DNA from: Omphalotus guepiniiformis
Lineage: Eukaryota; Basidiomycota; Agaricomycetes; Agaricales; Omphalotaceae
Assembly: GCA_028554645.1 (NCBI GenBank)
Contig: JAQOOI010000070.1
Coordinates: 1,736,001-1,800,000, forward strand
Direction: 5' to 3'
Length of the DNA stretch: 64,000 bases
The translations under genes and the position numbers were made by a program. The notes below the pieces were generated by a model, which did not search any database, was not told where the DNA came from, and saw only the letters and a program-made list of their open reading frames with translations. This document shows positions 10,979 through 23,324 of this stretch, in pieces; position 1 is the first letter of the stretch; each line of letters starts with the position of its first letter.

Positions 10979-12683
10979 AAGTCGTCGCAAGCAACAAAGT
11001 AGCAACAACCACCGACCTGACGGGGCCGACAACCGGTAAACCGGTAATCGGCAATAATCGGCCTATTTAACGACCGACACGGCAGGGCTCCCCGAACGCT
11101 CGGAAGTTGAAACTTTGAAGCACCGAAGGTCCGAAGCGCGTGCCTCGTACTGCCCCGAAAGCCGAGGGTTATGTAATCATTATTCATTCGTCATCTCCTC
11201 CTGCTTGTTCCTGCCTAAAGCTATTTCCCCAGACGTCCCTCCCCATATGGCCAGTTCAGGCCTGCAAAGGCTTGTCCCGCAGTCCCGCATTGTTCGGTGG
11301 CCGTACATATTTCATTTGTATGAGATTGTATGGTACGGACAGGAACTCGCGTTTCCCGGATTTTGGAAATATCTAAATTGCCTAGATTATCCCTGCAGCC
11401 CTGATTGAATTCCTTGGACTTGTTTTCCAGTTTTGGCCTGGTGTAGCGACCTCCACTCGCGGTCGACCACTATTCGACCGGTCTCACTCAGACTGGTCAC
11501 TGCATACACGGTCAGGACCCACCGTGATCTGTCAAGGATTGATATTGTGAGATTCAGTCTGGGTTCAGTTTGTATTGTATGCACTGGTAATAATAAACGA
11601 AATGTATTCAGATTCAGAGTGTATTCATCCGCTCGGACTCTTCTGACCTGACATCGGTAACGTCGGGACTCGGTGGGGTGGGTTATCCATTTCGCGCGGC
11701 TTCTTTGTTTGATCTGACTTTGGCGCTGTAGAAATCACTGGCCATCGGGTCTTAGTGCTGTCTTAGTTGACTCTGCAAGGCGAGTGGGTTCCGGTGTCTG
11801 GAATCGTGAAACGAAACGAAACGAAACGAGTGAGTGCACCTGTACTGCTTTTCTTTTGACGTGCTGCCGCTAGTGAGACAACATTTTACACAAAACGTCC
11901 GACTCCTGCCAGAGGCGAAACAAATTCTGATTCGTCACGGGTTAATATAGTTCCATCTGATCATGATTGCAATTGAGAAGCCGAAGGCCCAAGGGTAGGT
12001 GTCTCGTGAGTTCGTCTCGCCAGTTCTGTGGAAGGTCACTAATTAAAGAAGAAGAAAAAAAGTCTATAACTCAAAGTAAACTGTAATACCACGCATACCT
12101 TCTCTTGTCCTCCGGCGAAATTGGATGCGGTGGCCAGCGGAAGGAACCCACACAACGACGCACGACCAGACACTAATGGACGCCGTTAACCGACCGACAC
12201 AAGGTCCGAGATCCAGCCGAAAAGTTGAAACTGACTGCGTGGCATACTGCAGCCACTGTCAATCAAACTTGATATGAACTTCAATGCGGGGACTGTCACC
12301 CCAGGTGGTTCTTTTAGGGAGAAGATCATGGGTCTCAGATAGAACGGTAAAGTCTGTGTATAGGTTCAGCAGGATCTGGTGAGGGTCTCTTGCACTGGCA
12401 AGATTGGGAGGCGGGGGAAAAAAGGAAAATAACATAAACATAAAAACATTTAAGCAGCCGGGTCTAGACATAGCGACTCATAGCGACCGATCGGGGTTGG
12501 GGGAGGCGTAGGGAATCGTATGGGGAGTCCCCGCTTGGCAGGTCACCTGGCCCCATGGGCACGACCCATCAGTAGTCGCATCAAAGCCAGGTACATTTTT
12601 AACCGCTAAAGGTTTCAGTATAAGTACCCTCCCCCAACTCATTCAACAAACCGAACTGTCCCTTGCTTCCTCCCCCTTCAACC
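10979..12683. other. Intergenic region upstream of the sugar transporter
   Basis: No gene could be supported. It contains a short AAACG-type pentanucleotide run (about 11810-11830). The last 80 bp before the transporter start hold a TATA-like 'cagtataagtac' near 12616 followed by a pyrimidine-rich leader ('cttgcttcctcccccttcaacc'), typical of a fungal core promoter. Confidence 0.5.
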
Positions 12684-14631
12684 ATGATTCAGTCTCTAGC
12701 TCCCTACTGGGTCTACGTCTGCACGGCATGGGTATCTTTCGGTGGTTTCCTCTTTGGATGGGATTCGTCTTATATTGTAAGTAACTGTACAATTATCGTC
12801 TTTTGTCCTACATACTCAGATGTGTATCAATTTTTTCTTCTCGCTTTTGTTTTGTAGAATGGTGTCATGTCGATGGCTACCTTCATCAGAGACTATGGTC
12901 ATCCTGTTCCAGAGGGTCAACAACCTTCCAGTTCTGCACAGACAATTGACGGCATCACATACGAAATATCATCTGTTAACCGTTCCCTGATCACCTCCCT
13001 CTTGTCGCTCGGTACTCTCGTCGGTGCTCTATGCGGCGGTTACATCGCTGATGCTGTTGGCCGTCGTCGAACACTCGGAATTGGTGCTTCAGTGTACATG
13101 AGTACGTGCCTCGTTTTCCTCTATCCTAGCGATCACAAGTGTACAGTACTAATCATTGCGTTGTAGTCGGTGTTGTCTTGCAAATATCCCCAGATCACAT
13201 CGCCGGTCTGATCGTCGGCCGTATTATCGCCGGTTTTGGTGTCGGTCTCTTGAGTCTGGTCAACCCAATGTACATTTCTGAAGTTGCACCGCCTCGTGTT
13301 CGTGGCGCGACTATCAGTTGTTATCAACTTTGTAGGCATTCTTTTCCCTCGTTTTTGTTATCTGATATCGATTTTAATGGGTTTTGATTTCAGTCATCAC
13401 TATCGGTATCTTGACTTCGCAAGGATGTGCTCTCGGAACAGAAACCAAGACTGACGCTGCCGCGTACCGTATCCCCATCGGTCTTCAGTTCCTCTGGGGT
13501 TCAATTATCATCCTAGGCAGCTTTATTATTACCGAATCTCGTGAGTACTATCCTTCGTACGGATGTAGCCAAGACAATGTCTGAGTATATGCTGCTTTAC
13601 AGCCCGTTGGCTTATCAAGAAAGAACGCTACGACGAAGCCGCAAACGCACTTGCTGCTGTTCGCGCTAAACCCCTCGACGACGCGCTTCTTCAAGCTGAG
13701 CTGCAAGAAATCAGATCTACACACGAGTACGAGTTATCACTCGGTCAAGGAACCTACTTGGACCTGTTCAAGGGTACACTCGCTCCTCGTACATGGGTCG
13801 GTATCAACGTCCAAATGTTCCAGCAATTGACCGGTGTTAACTTTGTAAGTCCACCACTCAAAATTAAATACTTGATATTTCTCAGGGCTGACATACACAA
13901 CTTTCTCTTCTTGACAGATCTTCTACTACGGAACTGCTTTCTTCCAAAGTGCTGGTATAACCCAACCTTACAAGATCACCGTCGCGACTGGTGTCGTAAA
14001 CGTCGCAATGACTATCCCAGGTATATTCCTAGTCGAACGTCTCGGTCGACGATCTTTCCTCCTTCTCGGCGCAGCCTGGATGTCATTCTGTCAACTCATC
14101 GTCGGTGTCGTTTCTATCACTGTCCACAACGACTCTGGTCAAAACGTCTTAGTCGCATTCACATGTCTTTTCATTGCCGGTTTCGCATCAACTTGGGGTC
14201 CAGGTGCATGGGTCCTCATCGGTGAACTATTCCCTCTCAAGCACCGCGCAAAAGGAATGTCACTAGCAACTGCATCAAATTGGTGGTGGAACTGGGTAAT
14301 CGCATTCGTCGTTCCATATATCACAGACGCAGGTTACGGAAACCTCAATACCAAAATCGCTTTCATATGGTTCGCTACATCACTCATTGGGTTTTTCTGG
14401 ACATTCTTCTTTGTTCCTGAGACGAGGAGACATTCTCTTGAGACGCTTGATGAGATGTTTGAAGCGAGGATTAAACCTTGGAATACGGCGAAGTGGGTAC
14501 CTAGTGGTGCTGGGGAGAATTATCATCCTGGGGATGTTGGGGTACAGCATAAGGAACTTGCGGCGGCTGCTCATGTTGATGAACATGATGATCATCATTC
14601 GGATGATTTGGAGAAGAAACATGCGGCTTGA
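12684..14631 (+). CDS. Sugar porter family MFS transporter (hexose transporter-like)
   Basis: A complete six-exon gene, exons 12684-12776, 12858-13101, 13167-13331, 13394-13540, 13603-13844 and 13918-14631, giving 534 residues. It should move hexoses or related sugars across the plasma membrane with 12 membrane helices. Sugar-porter signatures are present: GFLFGWDSS in helix 1, AVGRRRTLG between helices 2 and 3, ESPRWL after helix 6, FQQLTGVNFIFYYGT in helix 7, ERLGRRS between helices 8 and 9, and the PETRRHSLETLDEMF end motif. The C-terminus is a His- and Asp-rich cytoplasmic tail. Length and motif order match functional family members. The substrate cannot be told from sequence; pentose, hexose or quinate-like transport are all possible. 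Confidence 0.93.
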
Positions 14632-16525
14632 ACACTCTACATATACCCTCCTCGCCCTGTCTATCAAACCATCCCTTCCGCTGTAACTAAAAGTTTTACG
14701 ATAATTCACCACCCTCAGTTTCTTCCTCCCAGTCTGTTCCGTCGTCGTCGTTGTCGCAGTTCATGCGTTGTATAACCTTTCACCCCCTCTTCTCTTCTTC
14801 TCCGACGAACGGACGGATGGTTTTTTTCTTTCTTTTTTACGGTAAAAGGATAATGTCAACATGATTCTCACGCGTTCAGTGTTTTTTTGTAGTAACCATA
14901 CTTTACTTGGTTTTACCTTGGTTTTACACATATCGTTTAACTGCGTAGGTATACATACAATGATGAAGGATGTTTTTTTGGTATTGTAATGGTTCGGTTT
15001 CTTTGGTTCTCGGATTCTCGGATGATATATTCTCTGACTCTGATAACAACTTCATACTTTACAATGAGGGCTAATGAGGGACGAGCGTTCGGCTTGACAG
15101 TGTCTTTCGACGGACTGTAGTCTGTTACATACATATGTAAGTTACTTAATCCAGACTACGATCTTTCATTTCGACATAATCAAATTCATACATACATACC
15201 CTGGTCTAATGATCATCACGATCTCCAACAAACTCAATATACATTGTCATATGTACATTGTATGTATCGTCTCGACTCTCTCACGTCAGTCGTCAGTTCT
15301 GCGCAGCAGCGTACTGGCAGCGTACCTGTAGGTACCCAACACACTCCTGCACCTGTGGGCTGCACATGCTACCAGTACAGGGGCGAAGGCACCCATATGC
15401 ATCATTGTATGCACTCAGAGCTGGCGTGATACGTGAATTCGAAGCTGATTTGGAGTGAGGCGAGATGAAGCGATTGAGTCATGATTGCGCCGCAGACAGC
15501 ACAGTGACACTGTAAGTACAAGTCCTTACACCGCCGGATGGCGCTGGGGCGCTTGTTTCACAAGATTCAGAAATCCAGTTACCAGTATGCCCCCACTGGC
15601 ACCTACTGGCACCCTCCGACACGACTCTCCGAGTTGGCCGATCGCAGGACTCGCGGTGTACTTACCTCGCTCATCTCGCTACTTATCTTGTAAGTAAAAA
15701 CTCCGGTGCATATGCAAGAATACACCGAGCCTTGGCGCGGCCGCCATCGGAATCGGTGCACCTGCATCCTTCAGCATGTACCCAAAGAATTCGACTTGAG
15801 ACTCAAGTGATATTGAGGTTGACCAATGGGCCTTTGAGTAGCGCGCTGCTGTAGGCTCCGTGCCTCAGGCCTCAGTACACACTCCTTGAAGAAGGAAGGT
15901 AGAAATGACTCAGACGCGTGTGCCGCCACACTTAGCCTACCGGAAAAACATGTTTAGTTGACATTTCGGACTCTTGAAGGAACAATTACTAGTGGTTGGA
16001 TGAGTATGAGAGCCCTGATAAGAACCTGTTCTGATTCAATAAATGACACCTCAGGCCCATATGTATCCGGTTGACCCTGGAGTAGGCAGCTCCGGCTTTT
16101 CGCTATATATTATGCATATGTTTTGTCTCCGAGGTCTGGCTGTAAGCAGCTGTAAGCTTGCGTTGAACGTGCGGCTACGTGTGGACAATTGAAACAACGA
16201 GGAAGTTAAGGGAGAATTAAAAATTCCGGGGGTTACGCAGTTTGTTGTACCAGAGGGCCTGAGGCGATATTTCTTACCGAGTCGCCAACCATTCAGATAC
16301 TTCGGCCGGTCGAGATCAAGCTGCGACTTTTTCGATATAGCTACCTGTAACAAACCTCGCATAGGATTGAAACTTCGAGAAAGAGAGTATGATGAGGTAT
16401 GATGGTGATTCAGGATGTGTCAGTGTCCGGGCGCTAATTTCAATAGCCGCTAAGCGCCAAGCTGCCGATCCGGCAAATCGGTCCTGGGCGCTTTCTTCCT
16501 CCCTCTTCGACCAGGACATTACAGG
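14632..16525. other. Intergenic region, 3' of transporter
   Basis: The first 300 bp or so are T-rich and likely hold the transporter 3' UTR. The rest, to the short hAT derivative at 16526, shows scattered short open frames with no recognisable domain. A CATA/TACA-rich stretch lies at about 15120-15265. No RNA gene was recognised. Confidence 0.4.
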
Positions 16526-17107
16526 TAGGGCTGGGTTAGAAATTATTTTGAGGTTGTTATAAACGTAAGATATTCTAGGGGGTCCAAGTTATAAACAAAT
16601 GGCATGTATTTAACATGTATTTTACATTCAAGTAAAAAACACATTTTTTGTAAGAAACATGTAATTTATTACATGTTTTAAACTGTAAAATTTGGTAATC
16701 ACTACCTGTAATGCCCCAATTACTCAGTTTTGTTTTCTTTCGAGTGCCCTGAATAGACTGAGTATCAAGGTCACTGAGTACTCAGAGTAGCATGTTGGAG
16801 GAGGGATACCATGGTGTCAAGTATCAGAAAATTAGTCAGATATTGCTATATCCGGGGAATTCTATCATGAATTCTGCAAGCTATGTAAGCCGGCGCGGTC
16901 AAAAGTGGCAAAAGCAGGTCAAACTGAAAGACTTGGAAGCCTTGGTTCCGTCCAGAACTGCCAAATTCCCTTTGTCGGTGAGGTAGATTTATTACAATTT
17001 ATTACATGCAACTTTGGGACCTCTGGTGTAATAAATGTTATTTACATGTTTTTTACAGTGTAATAAATATACCTGTTATTTACTTTTGAATTTCTAACCC
17101 AGCCCTA
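16526..17107. mobile_element. Non-autonomous hAT derivative (MITE-like), 582 bp
   Basis: It begins with TAGGGCTGGGTTAGAAA and ends with the exact reverse complement (17091-17107). The 8 bp on each side are identical: ATTACAGG at 16518-16525 and 17108-17115. The first 170 bp or so and the last 125 bp match the ends of the 3.6-kb element at 1780-5409, while the middle (about 16700-16980) carries no transposase. It is therefore a short internal-deletion type element that the full-length family could mobilise. Terminal repeats and target duplication are both perfect, which suggests relatively recent movement. Confidence 0.94.
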
Positions 17108-17555
17108 ATTACAGGGCACAAACAGGGCATCACTCTAAGGCTTTACGAACCATTTACAAGAACTCGTATATTCTCGGGATCTCCCTCAGACCTCGTCTAA
17201 CCTAGGAAACACAGCTCGATTCCGAGCTAGAGGCATCGCATTCAGATTCCATTCCATTCCAGCAGTCAGAGTCAACAATATGAATCATCGGTCTGCATTT
17301 TTCAATAATTCAATTCATTCTTTCAGCTCAGCCGAGTCCATACCATCTTTTTTGTTAGGTCCAGATTCGAAAAGCAGTGGGTGGTATGAGTACAGTTTAC
17401 TCCTGGCACTGAGACGCCTGCCAAAGTAAATTGGTTTCAAGTTAGTAGGGTTCAAAATCGCCAGTGGGTATACGGTATAAAAAGCTGCCAATTCCGATAA
17501 TTTGCTGGACGTCGCGGAATTTCCCTTTCCCCCCCTTGTGTAGAGTGGATTCACC
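17108..17555. other. Upstream region of the desaturase
   Basis: Starts with the right target duplication ATTACAGG (17108-17115) of the hAT derivative, so that element sits about 450 bp before the desaturase start. No gene is visible. A pyrimidine run ('tttccctttccccccc') lies just before the start codon. Confidence 0.45.
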
Positions 17556-19756
17556 ATGATCTGGTATCAAATCTTCGTCGATGGCCCCGAATACGAAACT
17601 CGCAAAAGGAAGAGATTCGTGCCACCAAACGTGACTATCAAAGACATTCGCGATGCTGTCCCGAAGCACCTCTTCGTTCGTTCTACATCTAGAAGCATGT
17701 TCTATCTTTTCAGGCATTTGGCTGTTACCTACCTCATTTACGTGCTTGGTCAACGCATCGACTCTTGGACGTTCTCTATCTCCCCTCCACTTATCCGAAG
17801 TCTTGTTCGCGTGATACTGTGGCTCTTTTACTGGGGTTGGCAGGGCTTCGCTTTTGCTGGAATTTGGTGTTTAGGTAAGAAGGCTGAAGTGGAATTTGAG
17901 AAGTGGTTCTTTTGAGATTCACAGTACCTGGTATACTGATGGAGAGTTCGCGTCACTCACAGGTCATGAAGTACGTCCCTCCTCTTGAGAATTTGTACCT
18001 TGCTGAGACGTAATAATAATGTCGTTTGGCAAACTTCTCTATGTAGGCTGGTCACGACGCGTTGTCCGAATACGCAGCTGTCAACACTATAGCTGGCATG
18101 GTTCTTCATACGTTTGTTTTGACCCCATACTATGCTTGGCGTGCTACGCATCGGACTCATCATGTGAGTTCTGCGAAACACTTCACGACCTCAACCTGTC
18201 TGATGTAATTCCTTCTCAAAATGAGAAATCTACTAATCAAATGGAACGCGATGAGACTTATATGCCAGCTACGAGGAGTACTTTCAAGCTACCTGATGGG
18301 AAAGTCGCCGTTCCGATGGATTATGCGTCTGTGTTAGAGGAGACACCTGCGTTTACACTTTTCAAATTAGTGATTCGCCAGTTCTTGTGAGCGTTCGTTT
18401 CTTTGTTGGATTGGCATTCCCTTCTGACAGTGCCGTTATAGTGGTTTTCAGTTGTACCTACTGTACGTGGCTCTCACTGCATCGATTACTTTCATATGTG
18501 AACGTACTATGAAGTCACAATCGTAAAGGGAATCCCAAATACCCTCGATGGACAAGCGTGAGTAACCCTCTTTTGTGAGTTTACGAAGCTGGAACCCTCA
18601 GTATCTGCCCTTCGTAGCATTATCGACCATCCTCGTTGCTTTTCAGACCTGAAGAACGTGTGTATTCACGCTGTTACTGAAGATAATGGTCCATCGTTCT
18701 AAAACCTGTTTCTTGAAAGGCCAATCAATTGTGATCTCCAATATCGCGATCGGATGCATGCTTACGCTTCTGGGTATCTACATACGCTCTTACGGCTGGA
18801 GCAATGCAATGAAACATTATTTTGGACCGTGGCTGGTGAGAAATTGTTCATTTGATCTTTCCCAGTCCAATCCTGGCTTCCTGACTTACCTTTTTTTATT
18901 GACATGTTGATTGCTTCGGTAGTTCCAGCACAATTGGTAATTGGGTTTCACGTTTCTTTGACCGGCAAATAACTTAAGGTTATTTGTAGGATGGTTATGT
19001 TCACGTATCTTCAACATAGTGATCCCACTATTCCTTATTATCGTCGTGTAAGTCTTTTACTTGAAGTTACCCCCTACGACATCATGCATCATGATTGACT
19101 CATCGTTTCATATTCATATACATATGTAGAAGGAATGGAACTTTGCTCGAGGAGCTCTCGCAACAGTCGATCGACCTCTATTTGGCTGGGTCGGAAAGTT
19201 CTTCTTACACAATGTGCGTATATATATACCACACGTCTTTCGATAAGACGCCGTACCATACGATGATGATACTTATGACCCCCCCGAAAACAGATTAGCA
19301 CAGACCACTTGGCTCACCATTTCTTCTCAAGCGTGCCTTTCTGTATGTTTCATTCTATATGTATTTTCAATGTCACTTGAGGGACTGACAACCAGCTGAC
19401 CTTGACTTGACTTGAATTCCGACGACTACGCATTGATATGTTAGATAACCTTCCGCAGGTCACCCAAGCTATCAAACCTGTTCTTGGAGAGTATTATAAT
19501 TATGATTCAACGGTGAGTTCATGCCACACACCCCCACAAAGGGCATTTTTATGTACTTCCGGTATATACGTATTGACCTTGGCTCATGTTGTTTGTAACG
19601 TGGCACGTCCACTGGCAGGGTGTTTTGCACGCGCTGTGGAGATCGTTCACTCAATGCGTGTTTGTAGAGGATGAAGGCGATATCCTCTTCTTCAAGAACA
19701 AGTATGGGCAAACAGTTTTACAGCTAGAAGATGAGCAGTTGGGAAGTAGTGAATGA
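17556..19756 (+). CDS. Membrane fatty acid desaturase, FAD2 / delta-12 type
   Basis: Exons at 17556-17874, 17963-17970, 18047-18163, 18226-18386, 18442-18462, 18515-18557, 18618-18657, 18720-18835, 18923-18936, 18990-19047, 19130-19213, 19294-19342, 19445-19512 and 19619-19756 join in frame to 411 residues, the usual family length. All three histidine boxes are present: HEAGH (about 108-112), HRTHH (about 144-148) and HLAHH (about 332-336), which bind the di-iron centre. Other landmarks are FVPPNVTIKD ... PKHLF near the start and TQAIKPVLGEYY near the end. Family members insert a double bond, or sometimes a triple bond, into acyl chains at the ER using cytochrome b5. Exons 2 and 9 are only 8 and 14 bp. 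Regioselectivity (delta-12, omega-3 or acetylenase) cannot be decided here. Confidence 0.92.
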
Positions 19757-22354
19757 ATGACCCTTACTTACTTTACTCAAGTTATTGAATTATTCCATGT
19801 TTTTTGTTGGTGGCTGATAATTGGTGGCTGCTAGTTCCTTCCGCAAAATCAAATACATAACAGCTACCTATAAAATCCCTTCTCGCTCCCCTCTCTATCA
19901 TGGGAACTATGGATTGATTGATTGTGCGGAGATGTTGCAACAACTTTTCTTTCTCCCCTGTGACTCGTGAGGCGCAGTGAGGTGTCGACCGGAAATGATA
20001 GCACCCCGAATGTAATGGAACAGGTGCTGTGCGCGTCATCTGCGCAAGAACAGAAGAAGCCTTTTCGAAGTATGTATATCCGAAGTGCAGTGCATCAAAA
20101 GCAGCCTGGGACCCTTGGAAGTCTGATAGTGGCTGTTAATGCCATGATGCCGCATAACACACGACCACGCACGATAGACCATCGTACCCCACTCGCCGAT
20201 AGGCGGAGGGTATTTTAGGCTTTTGGGCCCAGCTGACCACTGTACAAAGACCCGGGGGTGCAAACTTCAAGTTGTACATATGTACATGTACTTACGCACA
20301 GTCTGAGGGAGTCTCAAGTATGTATGGGGGTAGTATGTATGCATGAACACTCGGACCTACTCGGACTCGAACTCGTATGTATGAAGGACCCAAAAACATC
20401 CATTCCGCCAACAGATTACCTAGAAGTCGATCCTTCCTTTCAAAAGGACCCTGGAGGCTGGGCAGAACCCCGTCAATATCGAGTAAGTTCGAAACAATCG
20501 ATTGAACTCGATCGATTATTGACTCCGTATCGCCCGATATGATATTTAGATACACGATAACCTAAGTAAGTACTTAGATGAGGGGGATGAGTGTTCTTTT
20601 CACTCGAGGGTTCCCCTTCTCGATGTATCGCCGATAGCAATCCTATGTAAGAACAAGAACATCTTCTACCATATGTATTGCCTTTACTTCCGCGAATATG
20701 AATATATGAATAGTGGGTCCATATACATAGGACCTATGTTGAAGGTGAAGGATACAGGATGCTTCGGAAGTCTGCGGCGGTGACAACATTCATGACTCGA
20801 CTCGGCCGTGACTAGGAGGCTGTTTTCCAAGAACGGCTCTGTTCACTGAGTGACTTGAGCCACAGGTATATGACAGCCCCCGGTCTTGCTTTTTCGTACA
20901 ATATCCACCGGCGTAGCATGATCCAAGCTTTTTCTACCGCTAGATCACATCCGGCAATTGAGTTCTTTTCGCAGATGACTGAACTGATGTTGAACGAATT
21001 GGAACTTGAAGGTATGTTCCATTTTTCGAACCGTGATGTGAATGTGGTACATTCCCTTGTCATGTAGAGCCAAAACAAGTTCTTTCCGTCGCCCATGCCG
21101 TTGGGTCTTTACCACACTATCGCGGAAAGGGCCTGCTGAAGGTTGAAAGCATGTTGTTGCCACCGGGACAGGTTGAAACAGCGGCGGCCAAGCCGCCACA
21201 CACTGCAGTGGTTTCTTCGACAACGCTTCGGCGACCACGTTTGCCAGTTGGATACCCATGCAAAAACCCCCCACATCCCCGATTCTTAGCATCGAAGAAG
21301 AATATCACTGGCAAAAAGTCACATTAATGAAGTGCAATCTAGATGTCAGAATTTCAATAAAACCTGAACTTTAAAAATTCCCTCCGTGAACTTTCGTTCA
21401 TACGGTATACTGTTTTCCAGCGATTTGACCCAGATAAATCAAAGAACCCTGGATTGGAATTTGGAAAGAACAGAATAAGAACCACAGTCAAGTTCGGATC
21501 CACCTGAGTATACCATTTATAACTGATCTGTCAGTTTGCAGTTAAGGAGGTTTCCGAAGTGATTTTAACCAAGTTCATGGAACATCATGACTCTCATAGG
21601 AAACGGCAAACAGCGGCAAACTCCTTTACACCTTACGTTAGCCGTTTTATCACGCTCCATCCATCCTAGGCGCTCACTAGACGCTCTTCAGTTCAGACGT
21701 TCAGAAGAGCCTAGGACGCATTGTACTTAACCTCGAAAAGCTGGAACCCTGTTTCGCACTTTACTAATACTACGGCCTTTTTCTTCATGCTTTCAATGGT
21801 CGTCAAGAAATGGAGAGCCATCTTGGAGCCATCAAAAGCAAGAATTCGGGTATCGGGACCTTTTCTTCTTCAAGTTACCTTTCCTGCAGCCTGGTGAGAC
21901 CGGCGCGAGGCCCAAACGCCATCTCGTTGCACTAATAAGGTTCCAAAGGGTAAGCACAAATTCGATAGATATTAACCGATTTTAACCTTTCCAGGTCTGC
22001 TCGCTTTATTTGCTCACAACTCACAACTCTTTCTCTAGTAAGGATCCGCAGAAACGCCATTTTCATTATGTATACATCCAGACATGCTGTTAATTCTTCA
22101 AAGAGTTCTTCACCGGGTCGGCGGGGCGGCAACTTGGCGGAGTAAATCGCTGATGAGAAGTTTGTTAATGTGGGATTTATCAAAGGGGGTTATGCACGTG
22201 GAGACAAAAGCTTCTCTCTCAGGCCTCTCACTCCTGGATCTTACTTACTTACTCAGAAGTTCTATTCCCAACTACATATAAACGACATGTCCTCGCTTCT
22301 TGTGTCCTTCGAATACGAAATTTCCCCCCAAATTCTTCTCCTATCTCTCTCGCG
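19757..22354. other. Long intergenic region
   Basis: No gene is supported over 2.6 kb. Many short open frames occur but none shows a domain, intron pattern or coding bias that I recognise. The final 100 bp ('cttcttgtgtccttcg', then 'ctcctatctctctcgcg') are pyrimidine-rich and likely the leader of the thioesterase gene. Confidence 0.4.
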
Positions 22355-23324
22355 ATGCGTTCTACTAGGATGTCTACTGCCTCTGCCTCTGGGCTCTCAA
22401 TGCACTCACCTGCTACTCAGTCTCATCACGTCCCAGTTTCATCTCATCGTCCAAAGTCGCCTTCAAAATCAACTAAAGTTTGGGTTGACCCAGCCTCTTT
22501 ACCGGATCATGGTGACATATCGTCTGTCTCGGGCAATGCACCGGACTACGTGAAGCAGCTAAATTACAACACATATTTCTCGTATGGAGTAGGGAAAGAG
22601 GACAGTTTCGGCCACAGTGTTGGAAAGGAGGTCAAGTTTGTCGACGTCAGCATTGACCGGAAGTTGGAACGTCAAGGTCGTCTAGAAGCAACGACCGTGG
22701 CCGAAGTCACAGTGAATAAACGTATGTGCTGTCGGACTCGTGTCGATCTATCGTTCTAACAAGTCTGGATTGTAGAAATGCTGAATGGTGCCGGTATGCT
22801 ACACGGCGGTTGTGTAGCATACCTCATTGATAAGTACGTGCCTCATACATATTAATGTAATATTCGCTTCGTTGCTAATATCTGCGCCCGTAGTTGCTGT
22901 AGTACTCCGCTTGTGGTTCTGGGTCTTGTCCAGAACGTGAACGGTGTTGGCGTTACACAAGCTATGAACGTCTTATTTCACTCACCGGCACCACTGTAAG
23001 TCTATCCTCCACCTCTTCATCGCTTAAATCTTGCTAATACAAATTTGGTTCCTTTAATTGCTAAACGCCACTCACGACACGAACCCGCTAACTAGAGGTA
23101 CTCGTTTAAGCATCGTCAGTACATCTGTTTCCCTCGGTGGACGAGTCATGACATCCCGATGTGAGGTATGTATTCTCACGCAACTGAGTCTCCGTCTGAT
23201 CGAACAATCCACTGACATTGACATTAACTCTCTCTGGTTCCATCAGATACTAGATAAAGGGACGGGAAGAGCTGTTGCCTCTGCGTTCCTAAACAAGATG
23301 CAACCCAATACTTCGAAACTATGA
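22355..23324 (+). CDS. Hotdog-fold acyl-CoA thioesterase (PaaI / THEM2-like)
   Basis: Five exons (22355-22721, 22776-22833, 22894-22995, 23096-23165, 23247-23324) give 224 residues. After a Ser-rich N-terminal extension of about 60 residues comes a single hotdog domain with MLNGAGMLHGGCVAYLIDNC, the HGG-type active-site stretch, and VTQAMNVLFHSPAPLGTRL, then a terminal strand SRCEILDKGTGRAVASAF. Relatives hydrolyse acyl-CoA to free fatty acid and CoA. In many relatives an Asp or Glu of the central helix is catalytic; here the helix reads AYLIDN, so Asp is the candidate. A second possible start lies at 22370 (the next Met). It is near the desaturase, but nothing shows that they are co-regulated. 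Confidence 0.85.
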
